Positions 28,169-37,028 of a DNA stretch of 64,000 nucleotides are shown piece after piece; within the stretch, counting starts at the first letter, position 1; the number at the start of each line of letters is the position of its first letter. Source of the DNA: Riemerella anatipestifer. Lineage in GTDB: Bacteria > Bacteroidota > Bacteroidia > Flavobacteriales > Weeksellaceae. Location of the stretch: positions 147,680-211,679 of the forward strand of contig NZ_QXHU01000001.1 of the NCBI RefSeq assembly GCF_009663465.1. Reading direction: 5' to 3'. The notes under the pieces were generated by a model, which had not been told where the DNA came from, did no database searches, and saw only the letters and a list, made by a program, of their open reading frames with translations. Both the position numbers and the translations under genes were made by a program.

Positions 28169-29358
28169 TAGAAGGTTAATAAGTTTATATCGTGGTAGTT
28201 TAATCCAAATTTTTCACAAACAATTTTCTTCGTATGTCGGCCTTTATACATATAGATAGCATCTTTGCTACTGCTATCTTTTAGGAGCATCGTTTCCAAT
28301 CCACCTTCGTGGTCAGACTGTAGCAGATAGCTCAAGAAGAAATTACTAATGGCTTTGGTAGTAGTTCTAGGCGTTTTAGACGTTAGGTTCGGAATTCCAG
28401 AATGAACAATCTCGTGTTTTATAACAATAGGGTTGCTTTGGGTAGTTAGTTCTGCGGTTTCAATAGATTTACCGTAATCAATGGTAAGGTCTATAACAAC
28501 GCTGCCCTTTTTCATCAGTTGTACCATCTCTTCCGTTACAACAGGAGGCAGATTGTGCCTTTGCAAGGCTCCTATTACAACATCGGCTCTTCTAAGGCTT
28601 TTCGTTAGCTCTTTAGGGTCTATAATCGAGGTAGAAACTCTATTATCTATAAAGTTGTGCAGTCGTCTTAGCTTTGCCAGAGAGTTATCAAAAACCCTAA
28701 CATTAGCCCCAAGTCCAATAGCCGTTTTTGCCGCAAACTCACCTACAATACCCGCCCCTAAAACCACCACTTCGGTAGGTCTTACGCCTGTAAGACCGCC
28801 TAACATCAAGCCGTTGGACTGTGCCAAAAGTTCCGAAGCATAAAGAATAGCAACATTGCCCGCAATTTCGCCAATCAATCTTACTAATGCCAACTGCTGG
28901 TATTCATCTTTAATAAATTCAAAAGCAATGGCAGTGATTTTTCTTTCGGCTAATTTTTTAAAATAATGAGGCGTCTGAAGATTAACTTGTAACGCTGAAA
29001 TTAGAAAAGAAGACGGTTTTAGATACTCAATTTCTTCTTCTGTAGGAGGATTTATCTTTAGCACAAGCTGTTGCCCAAAAGTTTCTTTAGGGTCGTTGGT
29101 GATGATGGCTCCCGCCTCGGAGTATTGCAAATCGGTGAAAAACGAGCCTTCACCAGCCCCACTTTCTATAATAACCTGATGCCCATTTTGCGTGAGAACC
29201 TGCACCGCATCGGGAGTTAGGCAGAGCCTTTTTTCGTTTAGGCAAGTTTCTTTAGGAATACCTATGAAAAGCCTTTGCCCTTTTTTTATAATTTCTAATC
29301 GTTCTTCTTTTGGTAGAAGTTGTTCTTCTTTAAATGGAGTAAATATCGTACTACTCAT
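28168..29358 (-). CDS. ald: Alanine dehydrogenase / PNT-family dehydrogenase
   Basis: A 396-residue NAD-dependent enzyme interconverting alanine and pyruvate plus ammonia. The N-terminal domain has IGIPKETCLNEKRLCLTPDA and VIIESGAGEGSFFTD; the central Rossmann domain carries VVVLGAGIVGEFAAKTAIGL. Insertions relative to Bacillus Ald are typical of the phylum. First gene of an eight-gene operon with overlaps or gaps mostly under 30 bp. Confidence 0.83.
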   Translation of the reverse strand: MSSTIFTPFKEEQLLPKEERLEIIKKGQRLFIGIPKETCLNEKRLCLTPDAVQVLTQNGHQVIIESGAGEGSFFTDLQYSEAGAIITNDPKETFGQQLVLKINPPTEEEIEYLKPSSFLISALQVNLQTPHYFKKLAERKITAIAFEFIKDEYQQLALVRLIGEIAGNVAILYASELLAQSNGLMLGGLTGVRPTEVVVLGAGIVGEFAAKTAIGLGANVRVFDNSLAKLRRLHNFIDNRVSTSIIDPKELTKSLRRADVVIGALQRHNLPPVVTEEMVQLMKKGSVVIDLTIDYGKSIETAELTTQSNPIVIKHEIVHSGIPNLTSKTPRTTTKAISNFFLSYLLQSDHEGGLETMLLKDSSSKDAIYMYKGRHTKKIVCEKFGLNYHDINLLTF

Positions 29359-29395
29359 AGTTATTAGGAATTATTCAGTATATGAAAAATATAAG

Positions 29396-29403
29396 CAAAT
29401 ATA
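29396..29403 (-). promoter_or_regulatory. -7 box for the ald operon
   Basis: TATATTTG on the minus strand, 37 bp before the ald ATG, between ald and tsaE. It is probably the sole strong promoter for the genes down to 22442. Confidence 0.55.
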
Positions 29404-29407
29404 AGAA

Positions 29408-29815
29408 TCATTTAAACACAATATGCCTTTCTCCTTCTATATTTTCTATTTTCATTTCGTGGTAGTGGAGTCCCTCAAGTTCAGTCTCGTAGATTTCTGG
29501 CCATTCTATAATAGACAAAAACCCCGTTTCCAGATATTCTTCAATACCGATGTCAAAGGCTTCATCGGCAGATTTCATTCGGTATAAATCAAAGTGATAA
29601 ATGTTGCCTTTCGGGCAAGTATACTCATTCACAATAGCATAAGTAGGAGAAGAAACCTCATCGGTACTACCAAGTGCCTTTAGTAAAAATTGAGTGAAAG
29701 AAGTTTTACCAACCCCCAAGTTACCCTTCAATAAAAGGATAGGGTGTTTCAGTTGAGGCAAAATCTGGCGGATAACTTCCTGCCACTCTTCTATGGTAGA
29801 GATTGTAAATTCCAT
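29408..29815 (-). CDS. tsaE: tRNA threonylcarbamoyladenosine biosynthesis ATPase TsaE
   Basis: A 135-residue P-loop ATPase: LKGNLGVGKTSFTQFLLKAL is the Walker A, EVSSPTYAIVNEY and IYHFDLYRM are family-specific, and the C-terminal IEWPE completes it. TsaE drives the TsaD/TsaB complex that transfers threonylcarbamoyl to A37 of tRNA. Own promoter directly upstream. Confidence 0.94.
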   Translation of the reverse strand: MEFTISTIEEWQEVIRQILPQLKHPILLLKGNLGVGKTSFTQFLLKALGSTDEVSSPTYAIVNEYTCPKGNIYHFDLYRMKSADEAFDIGIEEYLETGFLSIIEWPEIYETELEGLHYHEMKIENIEGERHIVFK

Positions 29816-29828
29816 TTTTTTTAAGGAG

Positions 29829-29836
29829 CAAAGTTA
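29829..29836 (-). promoter_or_regulatory. -7 box for tsaE
   Basis: TAACTTTG on the minus strand, 13 bp before the tsaE ATG. Confidence 0.45.
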
Positions 29837-30025
29837 AGCTATATTTATGAAATTAAATAAAAAACAGAGAGATTATGGGGGAGGAGCTAGGGGATTTTTC
29901 TGATTCGTGACAGGATTAAAACTAAAAATAAAGCAAGACAATAGTAACGAGGTAGCATTTGATAATTATTTTAAGTTTATTTCTTACAGATTTACAGAAA
30001 AATTTTTATCTTTAACGCAACTAAT

Positions 30026-30193
30026 AAGCAGATAACCGATACTTCAATATAAAAATAAAGTCTAACCGAGCAGATACAGAAACCAACTAGGCAGGTAACC
30101 AGACCAACCAAGCAGATATAGAAACCAACTAGGCAGATAACTAAACTAACTGAGCAGATATAGAAACTAACCAGGTAGAAATAGAAACCAACG
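30026..30193 (+). repeat. Array of eight 21-bp tandem units
   Basis: Six well-matched units (30068-30193) fit the pattern rrGCAGATAyAGAAACCAACT, preceded by two more degenerate units in phase (30026-30067). The rest of the 29837-30249 gap is AT-rich with no gene. Read on the plus strand in one frame the units spell seven-residue repeats such as TEQIQKP and TRQVTRP, but TAG stops interrupt later copies, so it is not coding now. Confidence 0.8.
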
Positions 30194-30249
30194 ATGGATA
30201 ATTCAAAAAACAGATAGAAAAATTATAAAATTATTAAAAATAGAAGAAT

Positions 30250-30903
30250 ATGAGCAAGTATATCAGCGAACAGAAGAGTTTACAAAACATTGGTATTTTA
30301 TTTAACAATCTCACAGAAGGCACTCCTCTTGCCACCGAATTGGCGGAATATGGCTACACCAAAGATGAAATAGAAAAAGGAAAAGCCCTCTACACACAAG
30401 CCCAAAATCTCTACCAAACTAACATTCGAGAGGGGCAGGAAGAAACCCAAGCCTACGCCAACTTTAAGCAAGAGCTAGACCTACTTAATGCAACCTATGC
30501 TACCGACCGAAAGAAGGCACGCATCATCTACAAAGAAAACCCAGAGGTGCTGAATAACTTACGTCTTAAAGGGCGTCCGCCTTATGCCCTTGCCTCTTTG
30601 CTAGAAAACATTGGGGTATTCTATAACACACTAAAGGCAGAAGAAAGCCTTCGCACTCCGCTCCAAAGGCTCAAAGTTACAGAAACTACCATTGAGGCAC
30701 AATTAGCACAGCTCACTAAAACCGAAAAAGCCTATGCTGCCTACATTCAAGAAAAAGGCGAAAGCCAACAAGCCACCAAAGATAAAAACGAAGCACTAAC
30801 AAAGGTGGATAAGTGGGTGAGAGAGTTTTATAGCATTGCCAAGATTGCCTTAGAGGATAAACCGCAATTATTAGAAAGTTTGGCAAAATTCGTTAGAAGC
30901 TAG
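30250..30903 (+). CDS. Unrecognised all-helical cytosolic protein
   Basis: 217 residues, no signal peptide or membrane segment, very rich in Glu, Lys, Ala and Gln; helices with coiled-coil character around 40-90 and 125-165. A short turn KGRPPYALASLLENIGVFY sits mid-protein. Codon use is noticeably richer in GC-ending codons than the neighbours, and the gene lies behind a tandem repeat array, which together hint at transfer. I do not recognise the family; helical similarity to Bacteroidetes unknown-function proteins is only an impression. Confidence 0.6.
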   Translation: MSKYISEQKSLQNIGILFNNLTEGTPLATELAEYGYTKDEIEKGKALYTQAQNLYQTNIREGQEETQAYANFKQELDLLNATYATDRKKARIIYKENPEVLNNLRLKGRPPYALASLLENIGVFYNTLKAEESLRTPLQRLKVTETTIEAQLAQLTKTEKAYAAYIQEKGESQQATKDKNEALTKVDKWVREFYSIAKIALEDKPQLLESLAKFVRS

Positions 30904-30999
30904 TCGTAATAAATGTTAAGGCATAAGAGCTACTAATGAACCACTACTTTAGGTTAGATTGTAATACAATACAAAATTTCATAAGGATAAAAATATCTG

Positions 31000-31007
31000 T
31001 ATCTTTG
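31000..31007 (+). promoter_or_regulatory. -7 box for the lipid A modification pair
   Basis: TATCTTTG, 17 bp before the first ATG at 31025. Confidence 0.55.
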
Positions 31008-31024
31008 CCAGAATAGATTTAGTA

Positions 31025-31858
31025 ATGGTAATGAATACAAATGTCGTAAAGAACCAATCTAAGGTAGTGGTTTCATTTCTTTATTTGCCGGCAGCCTTGT
31101 TGTTGATGATAGCCTTGTTTCTTTGGAGTCAAGAATCCTTGTCTGTCAGTGGTTATGTTGCAGTTCAGAAGGAAGTATTTCTTTATATCAATCATCAGTT
31201 GGGGCAATATCCTAGTTTGATGATAAATCTTACACAATTCGGAAATGCGTTGGTATTCTTATCGTGTTTGAGTATTTTCATTATTTATGCTCCGAAACTC
31301 TGGGAGGCTTTGATTTCGGCATCGCTTGTTTCGCTTTTATTTTCAAAAGGGCTTAAAAATTTATTTTCAGTGCCAAGACCAGCTGCAATGTTTGATGTTG
31401 ATACTTTCATCATTGTTGGCGAAAAACTTACGGGGCATAGCAGTTTGCCATCGGGACATTCTATTACTGTTTTTACGATACTTACAGTGCTGATGTTCAG
31501 TTTTATGCCGAGGAATTTAATTTATAAGATGCTGTGGTCTTTCTTTATTATCATTATGGGTTTAATGCTAGTATCTACAAGGGTAGGCGTGGGAGCTCAT
31601 TATCCTCTTGACACTATTGTTGGTGGTATTATAGGTTATATTTCAGGAGTTTTGGGAATACTCTTTAGCCAAAAATATAAAATCTGGAGTTGGATAGCTG
31701 ATAAGAAGTATTCTCCCATTTTTATGGTACTATTTACAGCTTGTATCATCATTATTTCAAAAAATATCTTTACCGAAGGCTTAGTGGTGTTTTATCTCCC
31801 ACTGGTGTGTTTAGTAATATCATTATTTAAAATAGGATTTCTCTATGTTAAAAAGTAG
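31025..31858 (+). CDS. PAP2-family membrane phosphatase, probably lipid A phosphatase
   Basis: A 277-residue inner membrane phosphatase. The three PAP2 motifs are present: K...SVPRP near 115, LPSGHSITVF near 140 and STRVGVGAHYPLDTIVGG near 185, between six or more helices. It overlaps the next gene (eptA) by 14 bp. A lipid phosphatase coupled to a phosphoethanolamine transferase is the arrangement known for Helicobacter lpxE-eptA, which trims and caps lipid A; by context this is an LpxE/LpxF-like enzyme. Undecaprenyl-diphosphate phosphatase is the alternative. Confidence 0.78.
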   Translation: MVMNTNVVKNQSKVVVSFLYLPAALLLMIALFLWSQESLSVSGYVAVQKEVFLYINHQLGQYPSLMINLTQFGNALVFLSCLSIFIIYAPKLWEALISASLVSLLFSKGLKNLFSVPRPAAMFDVDTFIIVGEKLTGHSSLPSGHSITVFTILTVLMFSFMPRNLIYKMLWSFFIIIMGLMLVSTRVGVGAHYPLDTIVGGIIGYISGVLGILFSQKYKIWSWIADKKYSPIFMVLFTACIIIISKNIFTEGLVVFYLPLVCLVISLFKIGFLYVKK

Positions 31859-33368
31859 TTTAAAAGTAACTCACTTCGCACTTTTGATGAGTGTGTTACA
31901 TTTGTTATTATTTCACATTCCGTTTTACACTTATGTGGTTAATAATATAGATTATACAAGTTTTAATGGAGTGCTGCTTATTGCAAGTTTAGTGGTGGTA
32001 ATGGTAGTGGCTAATTTTTTTGCATTCTATTTATTTTTGTATTTATCACGCTTTGTGGGTAAGTTTTTATTAGTGTTATTCTTCCTTATCAATGCGGTTT
32101 CAGTCTATTTTATCACTACTTATGGTGTGATTATAGACGAAAGTATGATAAGCAATGTATTTAATACCAATTATGAAGAGTCTAGTAGTTTCTTTTCAAT
32201 TAAGTTGGTGTTGTATTTAGTTCTGTTAGGCATTTTGCCGAGTATTTATATTGTTAGGACTAAAATTATCCCAAGCACCTTCAAGCAGTTTGCTAAGACG
32301 ATGGCGATGGCGTTGTTGTTTATGGTGGTGATGGCTTTTGTAAACGCGAGTAATTGGCTTTGGGTAGACAAAAACTCTAAACAGTTAGGTGGTTTGGCAA
32401 TGCCTTGGTCTTATAGTGTGAACACGGCGTTGTATCACATTCACAAGTATAAAAAGAATGAAAAGGAAATTTTGCTACCGAATGCCAAGATAAAAGACAA
32501 CGAAAAGTCGGTGGTGGTATTGGTGATAGGAGAATCGGCGAGAAGTCAGAATTTTTCGCTTTATGGCTATAATAAAAATACCAATCCATTACTATCAAAA
32601 ACGAGTAATGTTTTTCATTTTAAGGCTAATTCTTGTGCCACTTATACCACAGCAGGAGTTAAATGTATTTTAGAACATACCAATACTGATGATTTGTATG
32701 AAATACTACCCAACTATTTATATCGTAACGATGTAGAAGTGATTTGGCGAACGACCAACTGGGGTGAACCGCCACTACATATTGCAAATTATCAAAACAA
32801 AGAAGCTCTAATGAAAGACTGCAACAAGCCCGAATGTGATTATGATGAGGTGCTTGTAAACGGATTAAAGGAGCAGATATTAGCAAGTAAAAAGAATAAA
32901 GTATTGGTAGTGTTACACACAAGTACCAGCCACGGACCTACTTATAGTCAAAAATATCCATCAAAATTTGAAGTGTTTAAACCTGTTTGCAATAGCGTAG
33001 AGTTGGGCAAATGTTCTCAAACAGAATTGGTAAACGCTTACGATAACACGATTGTTTATACAGATTATATCTTACATAATGTTATCGAGAATTTAAAAGA
33101 GTTAAAGGATTATAAAAGTACAATGTTATTTGTTTCTGACCACGGCGAGTCTTTGGGAGAGAAAAACTTATATATGCACGGAGTACCTTTAAGTATTGCA
33201 CCTAAAGAGCAGTATGAAATACCATTTATTGTTTGGTTGTCGGATAATAGTCATAAAAAATTAAAGCCAAACGAGGTGCTTTCTCAAAACCATGTATTTC
33301 ACAGTGTGCTTAACTTTTTAGGAGTAGAAAGCCCTATCTATAAAGAAGAAATGAATATTTTTAAATAG
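31845..33368 (+). CDS. eptA: Phosphoethanolamine-lipid A transferase
   Basis: A 507-residue enzyme of the EptA/MCR family. Five N-terminal helices (to about 170) anchor a periplasmic sulfatase-fold domain. [19 protein letters not shown] gives the zinc-binding Glu230; the Thr nucleophile lies in CATYTTAG (264-271), with the following Cys of [13 protein letters not shown] near 422 supplies Asp/His ligands. It adds phosphoethanolamine to lipid A, lowering its charge, a known polymyxin-resistance route. Coupled to the phosphatase just upstream. Confidence 0.9.
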   Translation: MLKSSLKVTHFALLMSVLHLLLFHIPFYTYVVNNIDYTSFNGVLLIASLVVVMVVANFFAFYLFLYLSRFVGKFLLVLFFLINAVSVYFITTYGVIIDESMISNVFNTNYEESSSFFSIKLVLYLVLLGILPSIYIVRTKIIPSTFKQFAKTMAMALLFMVVMAFVNASNWLWVDKNSKQLGGLAMPWSYSVNTALYHIHKYKKNEKEILLPNAKIKDNEKSVVVLVIGESARSQNFSLYGYNKNTNPLLSKTSNVFHFKANSCATYTTAGVKCILEHTNTDDLYEILPNYLYRNDVEVIWRTTNWGEPPLHIANYQNKEALMKDCNKPECDYDEVLVNGLKEQILASKKNKVLVVLHTSTSHGPTYSQKYPSKFEVFKPVCNSVELGKCSQTELVNAYDNTIVYTDYILHNVIENLKELKDYKSTMLFVSDHGESLGEKNLYMHGVPLSIAPKEQYEIPFIVWLSDNSHKKLKPNEVLSQNHVFHSVLNFLGVESPIYKEEMNIFK

Positions 33369-33415
33369 ATAGTTTTTCTTTTTTATTAAATTTTTTAATG
33401 TAGTCAAAGGATTTT

Positions 33416-36181
33416 ATGAATATTAAAAATAATATTTTTGTTAAAAACGCACATCTTAACAACCTTAAAAACATAGATGTTCTCATACCTAAAAACAAAC
33501 TAGTGGTAGTAACTGGCGTGTCTGGTAGTGGGAAATCGTCTTTAGCCTTTGATACTATTTATGCCGAAGGGCAAAGGCGTTATGTGGAGAGTTTAAGCTC
33601 CTATGCTAGACAGTTTTTGGGACGATTGGAAAAGCCAAAGATAGACGATATTAAAGGCTTAGCACCATCTATCGCCATACAACAGAAAGTAATTTCTTCT
33701 AATCCAAGGTCCACAGTAGGAACTTCCACCGAAATTTACGATTATCTTAAATTATTGTTTGCTCGTGTGGGGCGTACCTATTCGCCTGTATCTGGTGATG
33801 AGGTGAAAAAGGACAGCATTTCTGATGTTATTACTTACATAGAAGAAAATCCTAATCAAGAGTTTCTACTCACAGCACCGCTTTCTTTTGCTGATGGTGA
33901 TTTTAAATCACTATTAAATACGCTAAAAGTTTCAGGATTTACTAGATTAGAAATTAACGGAAATATTGCTGAAATAGAAGATTTAGAGAGTTTTGGCTTC
34001 GTTCCTGAAAAAGAGATGTTGCTTAATTTGGTTATTGACCGCTTTGTTTACGAGGACGAAGAGTATTTTCTGCAACGCTTAGCAGATTCTATCCAGACGG
34101 CGTTCTACGAGGGGCACGGCTCTTGTGCTTTAAAAAATATTGAAACTCAAAATATAAAACATTTTTCTAACCTTTTTGAAGCTGATGGGATTTCGTTTTT
34201 AGAACCTAACCTTCATTTTTTTAGTTTTAATAATCCTTACGGAGCGTGTCCTACTTGCGAGGGTTATGGTAAAGTAGTTGGGATAGACGAAGATTTAGTA
34301 ATTCCTAATAAAAGGCTTTCGGTTTACGAAGATGCCGTGGCCTGTTGGAAAGGAGAAACGATGAGCGAGTGGAAAATGCACTTTATCAAAAACGCTCCAG
34401 ATTTTCCAATCCATAAACCCTATTTTGAACTTACTAAAGAGCAAAAACAACTCTTATGGAGAGGAACGGGAGCTAAAAACTTTCCGTGTATAGACCAGTT
34501 TTTCCGTATGCTGGAGGAGAATTTGTATAAGATACAATACCGAGTGATGCTCTCTCGTTACAGAGGTAAAACCAAATGTCCTGACTGCGAAGGTCTAAGA
34601 TTAAGAAAAGAAACCGAATGGGTAAAAGTGGGAGGGCATAATATACAATCGTTAATGGAATTACCATTGGACGAACTTCTGCCTTTAATTAAGAATCTTA
34701 AACTTACCAAACACGAGCAAGAAATTGCTAAAAGGCTACTCTACGAAATTACTACTAGACTAGAGTTTTTGTTAAAAGTAGGCTTGGGATATTTAACGTT
34801 GAACCGTACTTCTAATACTTTGTCAGGTGGAGAAAGTCAAAGGATTAACTTAGCGACTAGCTTGGGGAGTTCTTTGGTTGGGTCTATTTATATTTTGGAC
34901 GAGCCTTCCATTGGGCTACATTCACAGGATACCGAGAATTTAATAGAAGTTCTAAAGAATTTAAGAGATTTAGGCAATACCGTTATTGTTGTGGAACACG
35001 ATGAGGATATTATGCGTGCCGCAGATTATATTATAGATATAGGTCCAGAAGCAGGTTTTCTTGGGGGAGAGCTGGTCTTCGCAGGCGATTTTAAAGACCT
35101 CAAAGAAGCTGATACTTTAACTTCTAAATATCTTACAGGAAGGCTAGAAATAGCAGTGCCAAAAAGGAGAAGGAAGGCTAAATCGTTCATCAATATCAAA
35201 GGAGCAAGACAAAATAACCTTAAAAATATAGATGTTGATATTCCTTTGGAGAATTTGGTGGTGGTTACAGGAGTGTCGGGCTCTGGTAAATCTACATTGA
35301 TGAAAGAGGTTTTGGCTAACGATATTCAAATCCAGTTAGGAATGGGAGGTAAAAAAGGCGACTATGATTATGTAGAATTTCCGCCTCAACTTGTGAAGCA
35401 TATCGAATTGATAGACCAGAATCCTATCGGAAAATCGTCTAGGTCTAACCCGGTAACCTATCTTAAGGCTTATGATGATATTAGAGATTTGTTCGCTAAG
35501 CAACGTCATTCTAAAACTATGAATTTAAAGCCTAAGCACTTTTCGTTTAATGTAGATGGTGGGAGATGTGATGAGTGTAAAGGAGAGGGCGTTATTACCA
35601 TATCTATGCAATTTATGGCAGATGTGGAACTAGAATGTGAGCATTGTAAAGGAGCAAGATTTAAGTCCGAGATATTGGAAGTTAAATTTGATGAGAAAAA
35701 CATTGCAGATATTCTACAAATGACAGTAGATGAAGCGATTGATTTCTTTAATGATAATAAGCAAGATAAAATAGTTACCAAACTAAAACCATTGCAAGAA
35801 GTTGGTCTAGGCTATCTTAAATTGGGACAAAGTTCTTCTACGCTTTCGGGTGGAGAAGCCCAGAGGGTAAAGTTGGCTTCGTTTTTAGTGAAGGGTGTAA
35901 CTACGGAGAAAACGCTTTTTATTTTTGATGAACCTTCCACAGGGCTTCATTTTCACGATATACAGAAATTATTAACCTCATTACAGGCTCTTATAGAGTT
36001 GGGGCATTCCGTAGTGGTTATAGAGCATCAGCCAGATATTATTAAGTCGGCAGATTGGATAATAGATATAGGCCCTAACGCAGGTAAGTATGGTGGAGAA
36101 GTGGTTTTTGCGGGAACGCCTGAAGATTTAGCAAAAGATAAAAAGTCTAAGACCGCTAAATTCGTAGCCGAAAAACTTTAA
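33416..36181 (+). CDS. uvrA: Excinuclease ABC subunit A
   Basis: A 921-residue UvrA with two ABC ATPase modules (Walker [15 protein letters not shown] at 33-46 and [14 protein letters not shown] near 620; signatures [13 protein letters not shown] and [13 protein letters not shown]). It finds DNA damage and loads UvrB. In the first zinc region the leading CxxC is replaced ([13 protein letters not shown]), while ACPTCEGYG and the C-terminal CDECKGEG...CEHCKGA module remain. This is the form I associate with Bacteroidetes UvrA. It may be one of two uvrA paralogues. Follows eptA by 47 bp without a visible promoter. Confidence 0.93.
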   Translation: MNIKNNIFVKNAHLNNLKNIDVLIPKNKLVVVTGVSGSGKSSLAFDTIYAEGQRRYVESLSSYARQFLGRLEKPKIDDIKGLAPSIAIQQKVISSNPRSTVGTSTEIYDYLKLLFARVGRTYSPVSGDEVKKDSISDVITYIEENPNQEFLLTAPLSFADGDFKSLLNTLKVSGFTRLEINGNIAEIEDLESFGFVPEKEMLLNLVIDRFVYEDEEYFLQRLADSIQTAFYEGHGSCALKNIETQNIKHFSNLFEADGISFLEPNLHFFSFNNPYGACPTCEGYGKVVGIDEDLVIPNKRLSVYEDAVACWKGETMSEWKMHFIKNAPDFPIHKPYFELTKEQKQLLWRGTGAKNFPCIDQFFRMLEENLYKIQYRVMLSRYRGKTKCPDCEGLRLRKETEWVKVGGHNIQSLMELPLDELLPLIKNLKLTKHEQEIAKRLLYEITTRLEFLLKVGLGYLTLNRTSNTLSGGESQRINLATSLGSSLVGSIYILDEPSIGLHSQDTENLIEVLKNLRDLGNTVIVVEHDEDIMRAADYIIDIGPEAGFLGGELVFAGDFKDLKEADTLTSKYLTGRLEIAVPKRRRKAKSFINIKGARQNNLKNIDVDIPLENLVVVTGVSGSGKSTLMKEVLANDIQIQLGMGGKKGDYDYVEFPPQLVKHIELIDQNPIGKSSRSNPVTYLKAYDDIRDLFAKQRHSKTMNLKPKHFSFNVDGGRCDECKGEGVITISMQFMADVELECEHCKGARFKSEILEVKFDEKNIADILQMTVDEAIDFFNDNKQDKIVTKLKPLQEVGLGYLKLGQSSSTLSGGEAQRVKLASFLVKGVTTEKTLFIFDEPSTGLHFHDIQKLLTSLQALIELGHSVVVIEHQPDIIKSADWIIDIGPNAGKYGGEVVFAGTPEDLAKDKKSKTAKFVAEKL

Positions 36182-36187
36182 AAGAGT

Positions 36188-36225
36188 AAAAAAGGTATCT
36201 CATTATAAAACGAGATACCTTTTTT
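36188..36225 (+). terminator. Terminator after uvrA
   Basis: A 14-bp stem (AAAAAAGGTATCTC and complement) with a ten-base loop and T tract, six bases after the uvrA stop. Confidence 0.85.
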
Positions 36226-36346
36226 AACACTGCTAGATTAAACAAAATTGTGGTAATGAAAAGTATTTTGCGAGCATATATCACTAAATTTTCTATTATT
36301 CCCTAAATTCTGCCTTTTGCAAATACTATATTAGTAGCAGTATCTT

Positions 36347-37000
36347 TTAAGTTTTTATTTTTAAAGTCATTGACTTAATTTGAGGTTCATTACTTGTTAT
36401 ATCGTCAATTATTTCTGGATATTTTTCTTTTAATTCTTTGAGATTAATACGGTTTTTTGTAGTGATTTCAATACTTGCAGGAAAAATATTTTCTTCAAAT
36501 AAATCTGTAGCTATTCCAAGTTGTTTTTTTGCTTCTTTTGCAGCATCTTCTTTAGAAATATAAATTATTTTTTCTGGTTGAAAATTTTCTTTTAAAAATT
36601 CCTTGAGATTATTTAATTCTTCAATTTTTGTTGAGTCGTTTAAATAAATATTATACTCAAGAGCTTTTGCTTTTGGAATATCAATTTTAATTAAATATTC
36701 AGAGTTTTTTTTAAGATTAGGATTAAAATCTTTTATTTCTAATTTTGATTTTAAATCTTCAAAAACTATTTTTTCACCAAATAAAAATTTTCCAAATTCA
36801 AAATTTTCGGTTTTTCCTGTCATTTCTTCAACCTCGAATGTTGATATTTCAAGACTGTCATTTTGTGCCAAGAATTCCTTTGAATTCTCAATAATAACTT
36901 TTTGAAAATAATTTTTCTTGATTTCAATCCAATTTGAACTCTGAGCATTTAAAGAAATTACGAAAAATAATACAATAAGTGTTTGTAGACGTTGTTTCAT
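36347..37000 (-). CDS. Secreted protein with an FtsX-ectodomain-like domain
   Basis: 217 residues: signal peptide (MKQRLQTLIVLFFVISLNAQ), a Glu/Lys-rich region, then from about 115 a stretch with the landmarks of the FtsX extracellular domain: YNIYLND, EKIIYISKEDAAKEAKK (compare YVSKEEAL), LFEENIFPASIEITTK (compare ENPLPASFEV). No membrane helix follows, so this is the ectodomain without the permease. In FtsX this domain recruits and activates cell-wall amidases. It lies 28 bp behind a TonB-dependent receptor, with kdsA upstream. The domain assignment is by eye and role is inference. Confidence 0.65.
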   Translation of the reverse strand: MKQRLQTLIVLFFVISLNAQSSNWIEIKKNYFQKVIIENSKEFLAQNDSLEISTFEVEEMTGKTENFEFGKFLFGEKIVFEDLKSKLEIKDFNPNLKKNSEYLIKIDIPKAKALEYNIYLNDSTKIEELNNLKEFLKENFQPEKIIYISKEDAAKEAKKQLGIATDLFEENIFPASIEITTKNRINLKELKEKYPEIIDDITSNEPQIKSMTLKIKT

Positions 37001-37028
37001 GATATTGCTGCTAACATTTGTATTATGA

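Noticed and set aside
30026..30193. CRISPR array
   Set aside because: Units are contiguous 21-mers without spacers and no cas gene is nearby.
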